The position numbers were made by a program, and so were the translations under genes. DNA of 64,000 nucleotides from positions 620,001-684,000 of the forward strand of contig NJPS01000067.1 in assembly GCA_002946415.1 (NCBI GenBank). The letters are read 5' to 3'. A model generated the notes under the pieces. The model did not search any database. It was given only the letters and a program-made list of their open reading frames with translations, and was not told the DNA's origin. Position 1 is the first letter of the stretch. Each line of letters opens with the position of its first letter. This stretch comes from Rutstroemia sp. NJR-2017a BVV2. Its lineage: Eukaryota > Ascomycota > Leotiomycetes > Helotiales > Rutstroemiaceae. Shown piece by piece: positions 23,246 to 33,991 of the stretch.

Positions 23246-23995
23246 ATGTCCAACTCCCACTCCACCATCCGCGTCAAGAAGGAGGAACCCTCCGAACAGC
23301 CATCCCTTCGCTCCATCCCCGCAGCGCCGCAAGTAAAGCGAGAGGGCGGGAGCGGTAGTCGTGGATCTGCTAGTGGTGGTACCGGTAGCGGTTCACCTGC
23401 CAATCGAACCGTAGAATACGTAAGCGCAAGTAAACATGCACCTCGAATCTCCAAAGCCGTGACGACGAAGCATAAGAAGAAGGCAGACACATTCGCGGAG
23501 GAGGTTGCGGAAGCGAATCGGCTAGCAAGAGAGAAGGAGAAGAGAGAGAGACAAGAGAGGAAGGTGAAGCAGGAGAGAAGTGCAAGTCCAAGACCTATTA
23601 AGAAGGAGGAGGAGCAGGGTGATGTTAGAAGGAGGAGGAGCAGGGTGATGTTAGAAGGAGATGAGTTGAGAGATGGGGAGTTGGGGAGGGGGGTTCTGGG
23701 TAGGATAGAAGAAGATGATATAGTTACTCGAATATCATTTCTCCCTTTTTATCCCACTGAAAGTTATTCTGATACTCTATATCATGTATTCCCTATACTG
23801 AATCAACTTCCTGGCCTCAAGTTAGTGTGTCTTGCTCTAACAGACTTAGAAGAAAACAGTAAACCATTCGGAGACCACTTTTCCCTCTCCATCTACAAAC
23901 GCAGCTTCTCCAACCCCATCATCTCTGCTCTCCGGCGCCCCATCTTCCAAACACTATACATAAGTATTTCCCATACACTAGACACCAGACACTAG
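23246..23995 (+). CDS. Highly charged protein of unknown function, copy B, with read-through extension
   Basis: The frame runs 249 codons from the ATG at 23246. Residues 1-125 match the plan of copy A: VKKEE near the start, a Gly/Ser linker, an Arg/Glu helix (REKEKRERQERK) and RSASPR followed by KKEEE. The ancestral end would have been GDVRRR-stop, parallel to YRRR-stop in copy A. A perfect 26-bp tandem duplication (23601-23652) shifts the frame just before that stop, so translation continues for about 113 residues unrelated to copy A, rich in Ser, Leu and Phe. Those codons derive from what is 3' flank in copy A. The real product may therefore have an aberrant tail, or the gene may be degrading. 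Confidence 0.55.
   Translation: MSNSHSTIRVKKEEPSEQPSLRSIPAAPQVKREGGSGSRGSASGGTGSGSPANRTVEYVSASKHAPRISKAVTTKHKKKADTFAEEVAEANRLAREKEKRERQERKVKQERSASPRPIKKEEEQGDVRRRRSRVMLEGDELRDGELGRGVLGRIEEDDIVTRISFLPFYPTESYSDTLYHVFPILNQLPGLKLVCLALTDLEENSKPFGDHFSLSIYKRSFSNPIISALRRPIFQTLYISISHTLDTRH
23601..23652. repeat. Perfect 26-bp direct tandem duplication inside the gene
   Basis: 23601-23626 and 23627-23652 are identical (AGAAGGAGGAGGAGCAGGGT plus GATGTT). The length is not a multiple of three, so it shifts the reading frame. Confidence 0.95.
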
Positions 23996-24736
23996 ACACT
24001 AGCACTAGACACAAAAACACCTCCTCACCCACTCAACCTGCACCCTTCGCACCCTCCTTTCTGAATACTCTCCATCTTATCCCCTGCAACCAGTTTAGCG
24101 TTCAACATCCACTACTTATACTCTATCCACCACAAACACACAAACACTCAAACATCTTACACAACATCACACACAAACTCTGTATATCTCATCTGATCAT
24201 AACATATATATCATTTATCCTTTCATTCATTTATTCGTTCGTTCTATCCCCTATCTATCAACTCCCACCCAACACATCCATCTACCAACTCTCACTCCCT
24301 CTATCCATCTAACCACCTATGCATCCATCTAACGACTCCCTCCCCAGCAAGAACCCCCCGCCCCCGACCACACTCCACAGCAAACTAACCCCTCCAATCC
24401 CTTTCCCCCCTCAACCCCTATCTAAAATGCACCAACCCAACCGAACCCAACCCATATATGCGAAATAAATAGCGACAAAAAGAGAGGAGAGAAATCCAGC
24501 TCAGCTTTCCTTTCCTTTTCATCCAGTGTATATCGTGTACTAAATGAAACCAAATCCGATCATGACCATTAAACCCCAGCCCAACCCAACCCAAACCATA
24601 TCAATGCAAAACGCTCGTGCAATCCAACAAAACAGTAAAATTCCCATCCCATCAGCTCATGCATATAATCTTTTCTCATCACACATCCGATCCCATAATA
24701 TCATACAATCATTAACCTCCCCCTTCACACCCCCTC
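23996..24736. other. C-rich low-complexity intergenic region
   Basis: CA- and CCA/CCC-rich sequence with short ATCT/CACAAACA runs, lying between two convergent genes. No gene is visible; the forward open frame 24544-24909 is composition-driven. Confidence 0.5.
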
Positions 24737-26353
24737 TCACACCTCCCCCCAACTCCCCATCCCCCCCACCACCAAACTCACACTCCCACTCCCCACACTC
24801 CCCACACTATTCCCAATATCCCAATAATGCCTACTACTCCCCGTCGCGGTGCCCGTGCCCTCCCTCCAACCCTGCGCGCCCCTCCCCACACTCTCCGCAC
24901 ACGCTTTAAAACTGCGTCTCCTCTCCCTCTGTTTCACCAACGGATGATGCGCTCTAACCCTCGCCAACGAATCCCTCGATCCCGCTCCCGCAAGATTCGC
25001 TTTCGTCAACGGGACAGGAGCCGCAGGGGGAGTTTGAGTCTGCGCCGCGGGCTGCGATGTGAATCGTGAGCGGAGGTAGCGGAAGACCATTTTGATATCG
25101 AGGTCCTGTTCCCATTCTTCGCGGGTGATGGTGGGGGATTGGCGGGGAGTGAGGTCTTCGTCTTCGGTGATGGATGCAGGTATTGGTACGGGTTTTGTGA
25201 TGGTTGGGTGGAATTCGGGGGTTGTGGTTAGAGTTGATGTAAGGGGTTCTGGTTCGTTGGTTTCGGTTTGGGGGATGTCGCGGGCGGACTCGGGGATTAC
25301 TGGAAGGCCTGCATAGGGAAGTGCGGTTTGCTGGGTTTGGACGTAGGTGTTGAATGCGCCGGGGTGATCGGATAACTGGTTGACAAGGAGGCCAAGTTCG
25401 CGAGCTATGCGTTCTAGGAGTCGGTATTCCCAAGAGCTTTTGTCCGGCGAGGCTGTGGTATTGGTAGGAATAGGCAGCGTTGTTGATAGATCGTCATCGG
25501 CGGGTAAGGTTTCGCCAAAGATGATTGATAAGAGATCATCATCGATCCCCATAAGGTCGCGGATGACCCTCTTCGTTAGCCTATTCCATAGACTATCGCT
25601 CTCCCCCACCGGCCTGGGGGTTTCCTCCACGGTATCGAATGTAGCCACGTCCTCTTGTTCCCTGTCAGGAACAACACTCCGCTTGTCAGTAGACATCGAT
25701 TGTTTCCTCCTCCTTGTCTCCCTCTGTATTTCATCGACCAGCGCCCTGCTTTGTTCCATCCTCCACTTTTCGATCCGCCGCGTCCTCTCCATCTCTGCTA
25801 CTCGTTCACTCTCCAACGCCATGTCTCCGATTTCCAAACTTTCTCTTCGTCTTTTCACCCTCCTCGGATTATATATTTCGAAGGCATATAGATGTTGTTG
25901 TACGTCCTCTCCCATAGCACCGTCCACTCTAAACGAGCCTAGACCATCATGCTTTGGCAGCACAGGACCTTCGCCATCTCCATCATCATCCTGTCTATAC
26001 ACACTAGGTTCCGTCCGAAACTCGTGTAAATGGCTGTCCAAACTATCCAATTCACCATCCTCCTCTCCCTCCTCCATCTGACATTCCTCTTCACCGTAAA
26101 CCCCATAACTCCTTGCGGCTGTATCTAAGCTGCCAAAATCGCTCACTCTCGAGTGACCGGCTGTTCTCGTCCTACCTGTTGAGGTTGTATGTGTGCCATC
26201 TGTGAAGCTTGGTGCAGCAGGCGAGAACAACACCCAATCCTGAGTTTCTTGCGTGGCTCCATTTTGAGCACTTTGTTGAGGGGGGGATTGTGTTCCAGCT
26301 CGTTCTGTATAGATTCGAGGAGGCGCATGGTAGGTCGGCTGTCGGAAAGCCAT
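24737..26353 (-). CDS. Conserved-looking unknown protein with disordered N-terminus and helical core
   Basis: A single exon encodes 538 residues. The first in-frame ATG is at 26353 (M-A-F-R-Q-P-T); the frame is open a further 28 codons upstream without an ATG, so an upstream exon is possible. The N-terminus is Pro/Gln/Thr rich and contains DWVLFSP, a motif seen near the start of several fungal unknown proteins. An acidic block is followed by a basic helix (RRVKRRRESLE, then ERTRRIEKWRMEQ), which could be a nuclear signal. Two amphipathic helical segments (LWNRLTKRVIRDLMG and SWEYRLLERIARELG) form a plausible folded core. The C-terminus is Gly/Ser rich. No catalytic motif is visible, and I cannot name the family. 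Confidence 0.65.
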   Translation of the reverse strand: MAFRQPTYHAPPRIYTERAGTQSPPQQSAQNGATQETQDWVLFSPAAPSFTDGTHTTSTGRTRTAGHSRVSDFGSLDTAARSYGVYGEEECQMEEGEEDGELDSLDSHLHEFRTEPSVYRQDDDGDGEGPVLPKHDGLGSFRVDGAMGEDVQQHLYAFEIYNPRRVKRRRESLEIGDMALESERVAEMERTRRIEKWRMEQSRALVDEIQRETRRRKQSMSTDKRSVVPDREQEDVATFDTVEETPRPVGESDSLWNRLTKRVIRDLMGIDDDLLSIIFGETLPADDDLSTTLPIPTNTTASPDKSSWEYRLLERIARELGLLVNQLSDHPGAFNTYVQTQQTALPYAGLPVIPESARDIPQTETNEPEPLTSTLTTTPEFHPTITKPVPIPASITEDEDLTPRQSPTITREEWEQDLDIKMVFRYLRSRFTSQPAAQTQTPPAAPVPLTKANLAGAGSRDSLARVRAHHPLVKQRERRRSFKACAESVGRGAQGWREGTGTATGSSRHYWDIGNSVGSVGSGSVSLVVGGMGSWGEV

Positions 26354-28030
26354 ATTCGGTATCTTTTGTTTGTACGTAATGCTGGGTTGTCTTGCAGCGT
26401 TCGTGGTAGGTGAACTGCTCGTTTGATATGCGAACAATGACGAAGGTAAATGGATAGGTTACTGATGGAGATTGTAGGCGCGGATATGGGGAACTTGTTC
26501 TCGAGCCAGAATATGAAATTTCAAGGCTCTCAGTCGTATATGAATATTGATGGTCTTCAGTCCTCGGACGCCGGGACTTTAGTCGTGATTCGGGATTTGA
26601 CGTGATTGAGAAAGTATGAGTGATACCGGGTTCCTTTGATGGATAACCTTTCGAGGCTGCAAGGGGGATGATGAATAATGAGGGGAACACAAACACAATA
26701 ATGATGAACAAAACTTAGAAATGTTTCGTAATGTTGCTTTCTTCTTTTCTTTTTCTTTTTGCTCTTGTATGTACTTGGGAACTTGGGAACTTGGGATTGT
26801 TGACTTCACGAATCAACAGTCCTTGATCGAATGTCTCTCGCGAGACTTCTATGATCAGCAATTTTGGAGTCTGAGCACGCGTCCAATGGTAGATAGATAA
26901 GCCACGTGGATAAGGGATAGCGGCGTAGAGTGGGCTTAGGGAGGAGGCAGTGGGGTCCAACAATCGTACTGTTTGTGTGAGCCCCTCGAGATCAACAGAT
27001 ATTTCTTTCACCGCAAGGCCAACGACAAATGGGGAATCATGTCATTTGTCACTCGTATATGTGCAAGGAGTGCAAGGAGGCTGACGATGCTTATTGTACG
27101 AGTATTGCAGAGAAAATTTCCCGGCGGCGAACAATGAAGGGGTGGATTTGCTAGCCAAATGTTTCACGATGACATGGCTGCTAGGACTAGAGGAAACTTC
27201 GCAGATAGCTCTCCCCCTCCAGCTCAACACACGCAAAGGCTCGCAGGATGTTGCTGTTCGAATTGTAAAAGCACAATCTGATCTCGATCCGTTATCTCAT
27301 TGCATATCGCATCATTCTTCCTACAGTACGAAGTAAGAAGTTGTTACCCACAATACAACACTTTACCACCATCATCATCGCATCATTCTTAGCTGGGCTG
27401 ACCTGGCCTGACTCTCTCACCAACACCAAGCAGCTAAGACGAATTTCATCATACCTACATACGCGCCGCGCCGTTCGCGGTCCCGCGATAAGACATTCTG
27501 CCAAACCAGGGAAGTCGCAACTTATCCTACAGGCAAAAGGTACATTTGGTCCGGAGTCCACGTCTAGTAGATCTTTCTAATAATCGAAATCCGCCGCAAT
27601 GGTTCCGAGCCAACCATCTTTCTCCTTGCGCCTTTCGACTCTCAAGATGAATCATATCTTCCGTCTCATAAAGTTCCGGATGTCTGATCACCCAAAAAGA
27701 TGTCGTGATGCTATCTATATACGGACATGTTGGATGTTCACACAGTTTAGTCAAGTTCATCGACCCGTCTTTATCGGCTTACGACATGAGAGTACTACTG
27801 GGACATCATCTGTGCCTCTCAATTTTTCAGATCTGGTCGTTACAACTCCACTTGTGGCGATACAGTACAGTTGAGATATACGATGTTTAGTGATTGTAGT
27901 GAAAGTCGTGTTAATTCCTTAGGTACAATGATTTGAAAAATGTGCCTGCCATGCGTAATGACCAAGCTGATCCAGCCATTGCAAATGAACGCCCACGCCC
28001 CCTTCCCAATTTCTCATTCAACGAATTCAT
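26354..28030. other. Intergenic, no gene recognised
   Basis: Contains the promoter of the reverse-strand gene ending at 26353 and the 3' flank of RPL10. Open frames in both directions lack domains. Confidence 0.5.
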
Positions 28031-29045
28031 CTATGCCTCGAAAGCAGCCGGGAATCGTCTCATGTTGTCCTCCAACTTTCCGTGGTTTGACAAGAACTGA
28101 ACATATGCACCATCAACCAAAACTCTGCCTCCAGCCTTCTTCTCCATGTATTCTTCACGACGGAGAGGAGTGAAACCCCAGTTCTTGGAAACGATGATCT
28201 TTTGGCGACCAGGGAACTTGTATTGGGATCTTCGGAGAGCCTCGAGAGCAATAGCACGGTCTGGTAGATGAGTTAGTTTTGGTAACAAAAAAAGTCGCTA
28301 GACAAGAGCTTACTAGAATCACGAGTTCGGACACTCAAGATGATTTGACCAATGTTGACACGGGCAACGGTTCCGTTGGGCTTACCCCAAGCACCACGCA
28401 TTCCAGTTTGCAATCTATCGGCACCGGCGCAAGACAACATCTTGTTGATACGGACGACATGATAGGGGTGAGCGCGGACACGGAGATGGAAGGACTCCTT
28501 TCCTCCGTTCTTGACCAAGTACCTATTGAGGAAATTGTCAGTCATGCATCCTAAATTTGCCGCCGGGACATCATTCAATCCTTCGAGCTTTCACTCCAAA
28601 TCCATCTGAACCGTTATTCGGGGAGAACTCACTTGTTGGCGCAAATACGGGCGGCTTCCAAAGCCTCGGAACTCAATTGTTCATACTCGTTGGAAACCAG
28701 GTGAATGCAGAGAGGGAACTCGTCAACATCCGCCTTCTTTCGGCCAAGGTCGAAAATACGAATCTTCGGGTCGGGTACACCACGGTTGAATCGGGACTTA
28801 GGATATGGCTGTATGAAGAGTGATTGTTAGTCTCATTTCTGTGCGAAGCTCCCCCAATTCCCTCTGGAATCGCATCTTGATTTCTTTATCCTTTTCGATG
28901 AGGAAGACCCGGATGAGGTGGCGGTCGCGATGAAATGGCTGAAACAATTCCATTTCCACGTTCAAATGACTTCTGACGGCGTAAAATGAAATCTACGCAC
29001 CTTGTTCTTGCAGTATCTGTAACATCTCGCTGGGCGGCGTGCCAT
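28031..29045 (-). CDS. RPL10: 60S ribosomal protein L10 (uL16)
   Basis: Four exons (29001-29045, 28633-28808, 28314-28522, 28031-28260) encode 219 residues. The start [15 protein letters not shown], the [13 protein letters not shown] block, [20 protein letters not shown] and the [14 protein letters not shown] segment identify uL16. It sits near the peptidyl transferase centre and is among the last proteins to join the 60S subunit in the cytoplasm. All junctions restore known residues: AA|G gives Lys before YLVKNGG, and A|AC gives Asn in DSNRAIALE. Length equals that of other fungal copies. The first intron (192 nt), placed right after codon 15, is longer than usual for the window, as is common in ribosomal protein genes. 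RPL30 lies upstream in the same orientation. Confidence 0.97.
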
Positions 29046-29645
29046 CTTGACTGATTTCTCGGTGGACTTTTGGTGTTTGTTTGCGGATTGTCGAAGGGGA
29101 AGTCGAAGTTCCTAAATGATCTTTGACGACACAAATTGGATTATCAATCCAAACTCGCGCTAACTCCTCGCTTAGAGCTTACAAACCTAACTGAAACCCT
29201 ATGATTTTGGCCACAGCTGAATTTCCTGGAATTATTACCGAAATTCGGCGTTAATGAGCTCTAGGCAACTTTTCGTGTTGGGAATGCAACTGGAGCAGAT
29301 TTACTTTTATACATTTCTTCTATGTGGCGAATACCTTCTAGTAGGTAAAAGGAGTCATCGCTATTTCGGGCTTCGGATTCTGGATAACTCCGCTACTCCA
29401 GCGTCGCGAGATCCTCCATGGGTAATATCAATCGAGTGAGTCACAGTCAGAGTAAAGCGATTTGCATATTTCTCCATCACCAGGCGAATAAAACATTAGC
29501 GCAGTTGCCAGGTTCAAGATGTATCATTCATGATGCTATAAGCTATGCAGAATGTGCACAATGACACGTCCAAGTTCAGTATGACTGATCTTGGCTCTCC
29601 AACCCGGATGTTCTCCTTTCAAACCATCACCGACGTTCTTCCAAT
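29046..29645. other. Spacer between RPL30 and RPL10
   Basis: Six hundred bases that must hold the RPL30 3' end signals and the RPL10 promoter. No other feature is evident. Confidence 0.6.
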
Positions 29646-30208
29646 CTATGCAGACTGGCTAGAAAGGATATCGGAGTCACCAGCATCCAACACGGCCATG
29701 GTGGAGCATCTGAAGAGCTTACCGCAAGCGGTACCAAGCTCGATCTATAAAATGGAAAAAGTAAGCAAAGTGAATACCCTCCAAAGTCTAGAGAGACTTT
29801 ATCGCTGGGTAGAGTCCTCCCAGACCCGAAGGTCTGATCGTCGGACCGGTCGAAGACAAAAGGAATATGTTTTGTGTACGTACGTTTGTTCCAGAGAAGT
29901 GGTGAACCTGGGTCTTGGACAACATAGAGTAGTACTCGAGTTCACTCTTGCGGAGAGGAGGGGTGTTTCCGGCGATGATGACGAGCTTGGCCTTGCCAGA
30001 GCGGAGTTGCTTGAGGGTAGATTGATATCCGAGGGTGACTGTAAAATAATCGATTAGCATCATGTCCATACAGGCAAGTCCGGTCCCAGCATAGGCAATG
30101 TAGAGAGGACATGTTCATGCGCGCACCTTTTCCGGATTTCATAACAAGTGCCAAACGACTGTTGATAGAGTCGGCGGTCTTCTTCGCTTTCTTTGTTGCT
30201 GGTGCCAT
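29646..30208 (-). CDS. RPL30: 60S ribosomal protein L30 (eL30)
   Basis: Three exons (30127-30208, 29884-30038, 29646-29744) encode 111 residues. [52 protein letters not shown] and the [13 protein letters not shown] region identify eL30, an L7Ae-fold protein that binds kink-turn RNA in the ribosome. The G|TC junction makes the conserved Val after KSGK, and the second intron falls between codons after GTN. In S. cerevisiae this protein also binds a kink-turn in its own transcript and blocks splicing. Here the second intron (29745-29883, 139 nt) contains a structure with kink-turn layout, annotated separately. The gene is co-oriented with RPL10. Confidence 0.97.
29813..29847 (-). promoter_or_regulatory. 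Candidate kink-turn hairpin in RPL30 intron 2
   Basis: On the transcribed strand: stem GGUCC/GGACU (five pairs, the outer one G-U), a three-base bulge GAC on the 5' side, then GA opposite GA (tandem sheared G-A pairs), a U-G pair, then stem CAGACC/GGUCUG closed by a cUUCGg tetraloop. This matches the C-stem / 3-nt loop / GA-AG / NC-stem order of a kink-turn. It begins 37 nt after the 5' splice site. Base pairing is read from the sequence; binding by L30 is inferred. Confidence 0.45.
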
Positions 30209-32025
30209 CTCTGCGGTATGAATTGACTCTTTGCGCTCCGGCTGTAGTAAGTCTGGATGTTTGGTGTTGTCGTTGGTTCGAAAGAGAAGTTTTCGAAATT
30301 TGGAAAAGTTCGTGAATATCCAGAAATGCGAAGCTAAATTGATTTGTGCGCTAAATCCCAAAGCAGCTAGAGAACTCGGCAAAAGGAACACCTTACAGAC
30401 CTCAAGGCTCAGGCACACCTGACCCTACGGCAATCCTGCACTTGCAGCCACCTGAGTGCCCGGGTGGGACTTCACCGCTCGCAACGGGACAGTGCATTGT
30501 GTTCTTCCTGCATATCTGATCTCTGCAGGCAAGCAAGTCTTACAGTCAAGTACTCGACGAAGAAGGTTTCTATCTCTACGAAACCTCCTGAACACAGTCA
30601 CTTTGTCAAATCTAGCGGAAGAAATCTGTCTGTAGTAGATACCTTCAACAAATGAACAGCAGTATTGCTGAAGTTTGAGAACACTTCGTATGAATACTGG
30701 TACTGAACCCAAATGTCCGTAAATCGGCAGAGAGCGATCCGCAAGTTGATCATCCGCGCGTGCCCATGGCCCAACCTTTCTCTACCGCTACTTCTCTTCA
30801 ACGGCTGGTTTATCGATTGGAGATTTGGCAAACTTATGCATTCGCTCACGCAGGGTCCACTCAGAGAAATGGATCACCAAGGATAAGACGGAAGTTGCTG
30901 GGGTTGTTCTCAGCGAAGGTCGTCGAGTTTTTGCGAACAGCCAAATGATCAGTTCCTCTCGAGTAGCCAGCCAATCTTGGGGAGAGCAATAATATCGTCG
31001 TCGACATATAGATTAGGGTGCCTTTTAGTATGTGCTTTGGACAGCAAACCAAATGACAGTAATTTCGCCCAGGACCCTTAACCTTGACGAAGAGCTCAAG
31101 GAGGAGGGAGGATTGAACACGTGTAAAAGGAACAACTGAGATGGAAGTCGGAATCCCCTTTTACCTAACCTTTACCCCAAGCAGAAGTGCAGTTCCAGTT
31201 CGCTTTGCGCTCTACCAATTATCCCTTTAGATAACCCTTGAAAGAGCTAAGAAGCATACCGACATATACATCGATACTCGAAGACCTACCACTTGCTAGA
31301 GGAGCATCAGGTGCATCTCCTGAAAATCATTCACCCCAATTTTCTTTCTACTGCGAGTTATCCGACGGTATTTTGTGGCTACCGACTGCTACTTGGGCAG
31401 TGTATGTATTGTACCTGCCTCAGCCTGTCCGTCTACTGTACTGTAAGGTTGCTGTAGACTGCATCGCACTTCGCTCCACCGGTTCTATTACTTGCGTCTA
31501 CTGCGCAACTATCTCATCTCTCATCTCTCACCTACTGTACCTCTCAGCTCCCACCTCTCATCTTACAAAGTTGAACGGATGCGACCTCGGCGTTCCGATA
31601 ACAACACCGCAATACAACAAATGAATAGTCATTCTATGCATGTTCAATACTCGCTCATATATACACACACCCAAATCCAGACTCGTAGCAACAGCTGAAA
31701 GCGGCGTGCCAAACAACCACTTTGTCCCAACAACCAGAGCCACCATCTTAGCACCAAGCAGCAACCTTGTTAATTTCTTATTGAACACCGGTGAACGACA
31801 AGAATAGCTCATTAAATCGGCATTTTTAAACCTTACACGATCCATCCTGATTCCTCAGTTTCCCTTTTACCCTTTACCCCAACCCAACCATTGTTTGGAA
31901 ATCCGGTCTTCTACTTCGGACCTACCTGATACTCAGATATTATTTTGAAACTCTATTCGGCTTCTAATACTTCTACCGTTCTACTTCTACTACTCTACCC
32001 GTAGATCTTTCTTGTTCCCGCTACA
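30209..32025. other. Intergenic between divergent genes
   Basis: The shared upstream region of RPL30 and the coiled-coil gene. CT-rich and AC-rich tracts near 31490-31900 resemble promoter sequence. Open frames here (for example 31238-31624) look non-coding. Confidence 0.5.
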
Positions 32026-33991
32026 ATGTCAGCAGCCACAAAGAAACCACCAGCGGCTGCTTTGAGTGCTGGTCGCAGAACATCATCTGATACTACAAAT
32101 AACACAACTCCAACCCGAAACTCGACACGTTCGCCCACACAGTCAACAACACCCGTAACCACGAACGGATCACAAGTACGAAGGGGCTCAGTACGCAGTG
32201 GTACTCCAGTATCTGCACGAGCTGCCATGCAACGACCGGGCGCAGGTACCTCCCATCTCAGCCAAAACAGTGTAACATCTATTGCAGATGACGATGCTAG
32301 GGCTGAGACGGTTGCTCTCTTGGACGATCTGAAAGAAAGACTACGCAAGACAGAAAACATCTCTGAACAGTTTCAAAAACAAACCCAAGTCTTGCAATCA
32401 AGATTGGACGAAGCGTTACAGGAGCAAGGGAAATTAGAAGATCGTTTACATGAGAGCGAGGAGCGACTCGAGACCTTGCAGAATGAGAAAAGAGACGCGC
32501 TCAGGCAGAGGAGAGAGATGGAGTCGATCTACGAGGCCGAGAGGAGCTCCATGACAAAGGAGAGAGAAGAAATGGCGAACCGCGAGGAGGAGATGCAAGC
32601 TATTATTCAACGACTAAAGGACTCCTTATCGCAAAGGTCTTCCGTAGATGAAGAGAACCGACTATCAAGACGCTGTGAGTAATAAAGACGTCGGGAACTT
32701 GTATCCGTGACACTAACAATTTCCAGCAAATAACTCATCTCCCAACGTTGAGTCGGGCCAATTTGCACCTCCATCGGGCTTGAATCGCAGTGATTCCCGC
32801 AACAACTCGAAATTACTCCTCCAGAAAGACAGATTAATCGAATCGTTGCGACTCGAATTAGCAGAAGCCCAGATTAAACTGGTTGAGTCTGAAAACATGG
32901 GAGGCGGACGAATGCAGGAAGTCGAAAAATTACTTTTGGAGGCACGAATGACAAATGCAAGATTGATGGAAGACAACGAGAGCTTCCAGCTTCTGTTGCA
33001 AGAAAAGACTCTGAATGGCGATTTCTCTAAAGATCACTTTGAATACATGGGGAACTCGTCTAATGCCGATGCGTTGAATGCACTTGAGGGGCGGTCAGGC
33101 GGTGGAGGAACACTCGCAGACGAACTTTCAGAGCTCAATGACGGTGAAGGAGAGAACGACAGCTATCGCCGACTAGAAGCAGAGCTCAAAACTGCTAAGG
33201 ATCAAAACAAAGCTTTGACTCTATACATCAACAAAATCATCGAACGTCTCCTACAACATCAAGATTTCGAAGCTATCCTCGACTCCGATTTCAAGCCCGG
33301 TGCGCCGAGCAGCACCAAGAGTGCCAACACAGACAAAGAGCTTCCACCACCACCAAAAGAACAAGCTAGCGGCGCATCCATTCTCCAACGTGCGAAAACA
33401 GTTGCCATGGGCAGTCGCAAACCGCGCCCTCAATCCGTCATGCCAATGAGTCATTCTTCTGTCACCACCGACCCCGATACCGCACCCAGCATCCCCTTCG
33501 GCCGCTCTTCCAGCGTCCGTCAAGCCGTCCGCCCCAAATCCGAACAATACACCGGCGGCGCCGCCTCAGTCGTCAACCAGATGTACCGCGGTGGCCAAAC
33601 CTCACCGCCTCTTCACGGCCCGCAAACTCCTCGCCACTCGCAATCGTTCTTTGCTGGCGGTCCTATCTCCGGTAAACCTACATCGCGCCACCCTTCTCTC
33701 GGCCATGTCCCCACGACGGGAAACTTCCCGGGACTGAAGAGCGAAAGTAGCAGTCTGAGCGGCGATAGTGGGGAGGTGAGCACACCGCCTAGTAATAGTC
33801 CGCCGAGGGAGAAGACAACCACGTTTGCGGGGAATAAACCGAGACCGTTGAGGTTGGTGCAGGATAAGGAGGAGGAGGATAAGACGAAGGCGAAGAGGGG
33901 GAGTTGGATGGGGTGGGCGTTTGGGGGGGTGCAGGCGAAGAAGGATGAGAGTGTGACTCAGGTGCAGGTTGAGGAGGCTATTATCGAGTAG
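32026..33991 (+). CDS. Long coiled-coil protein with disordered ends
   Basis: Two exons (32026-32674 and 32727-33991) encode 637 residues. The T|CA junction gives Ser and keeps the frame. After a Ser/Thr/Arg-rich tail of ~85 residues comes a heptad-rich coil (about 90-215: AETVALLDDLKERLRKTENI and following), a Ser/Asn spacer, a second coil (about 245-310), and a conserved-looking helix LYINKIIERLLQHQDFEAIL near 405. The C-terminal third is disordered, Pro/Ser rich, ending with a basic-aromatic KRGSWMGWAFGG patch and an acidic tail. Similar fungal proteins are annotated by coil similarity only, so a cytoskeletal or scaffold role is possible but not shown. No signal peptide or membrane segment is present. 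Confidence 0.8.

Larger units (their letters stand above)
22401..23850. repeat. Tandem segmental duplication, copy B
   Basis: Second copy of the block at 19703-21160, displaced by about 2.7 kb in the same orientation, with many substitutions and small indels. Confidence 0.75.

Noticed and set aside
26172..26711. Reverse-strand frame beginning with a hydrophobic segment
   Set aside because: It overlaps the 5' part of the gene at 24737-26353 in another frame, and the rest is Ser/Thr low-complexity without a motif.
29717..29744. A 22-nt microexon in RPL30 suggested by a GTAAGC donor-like site
   Set aside because: Reading straight through gives the conserved [10 protein letters not shown] sequence, so the GTAAGC is coding and the last exon is 29646-29744.
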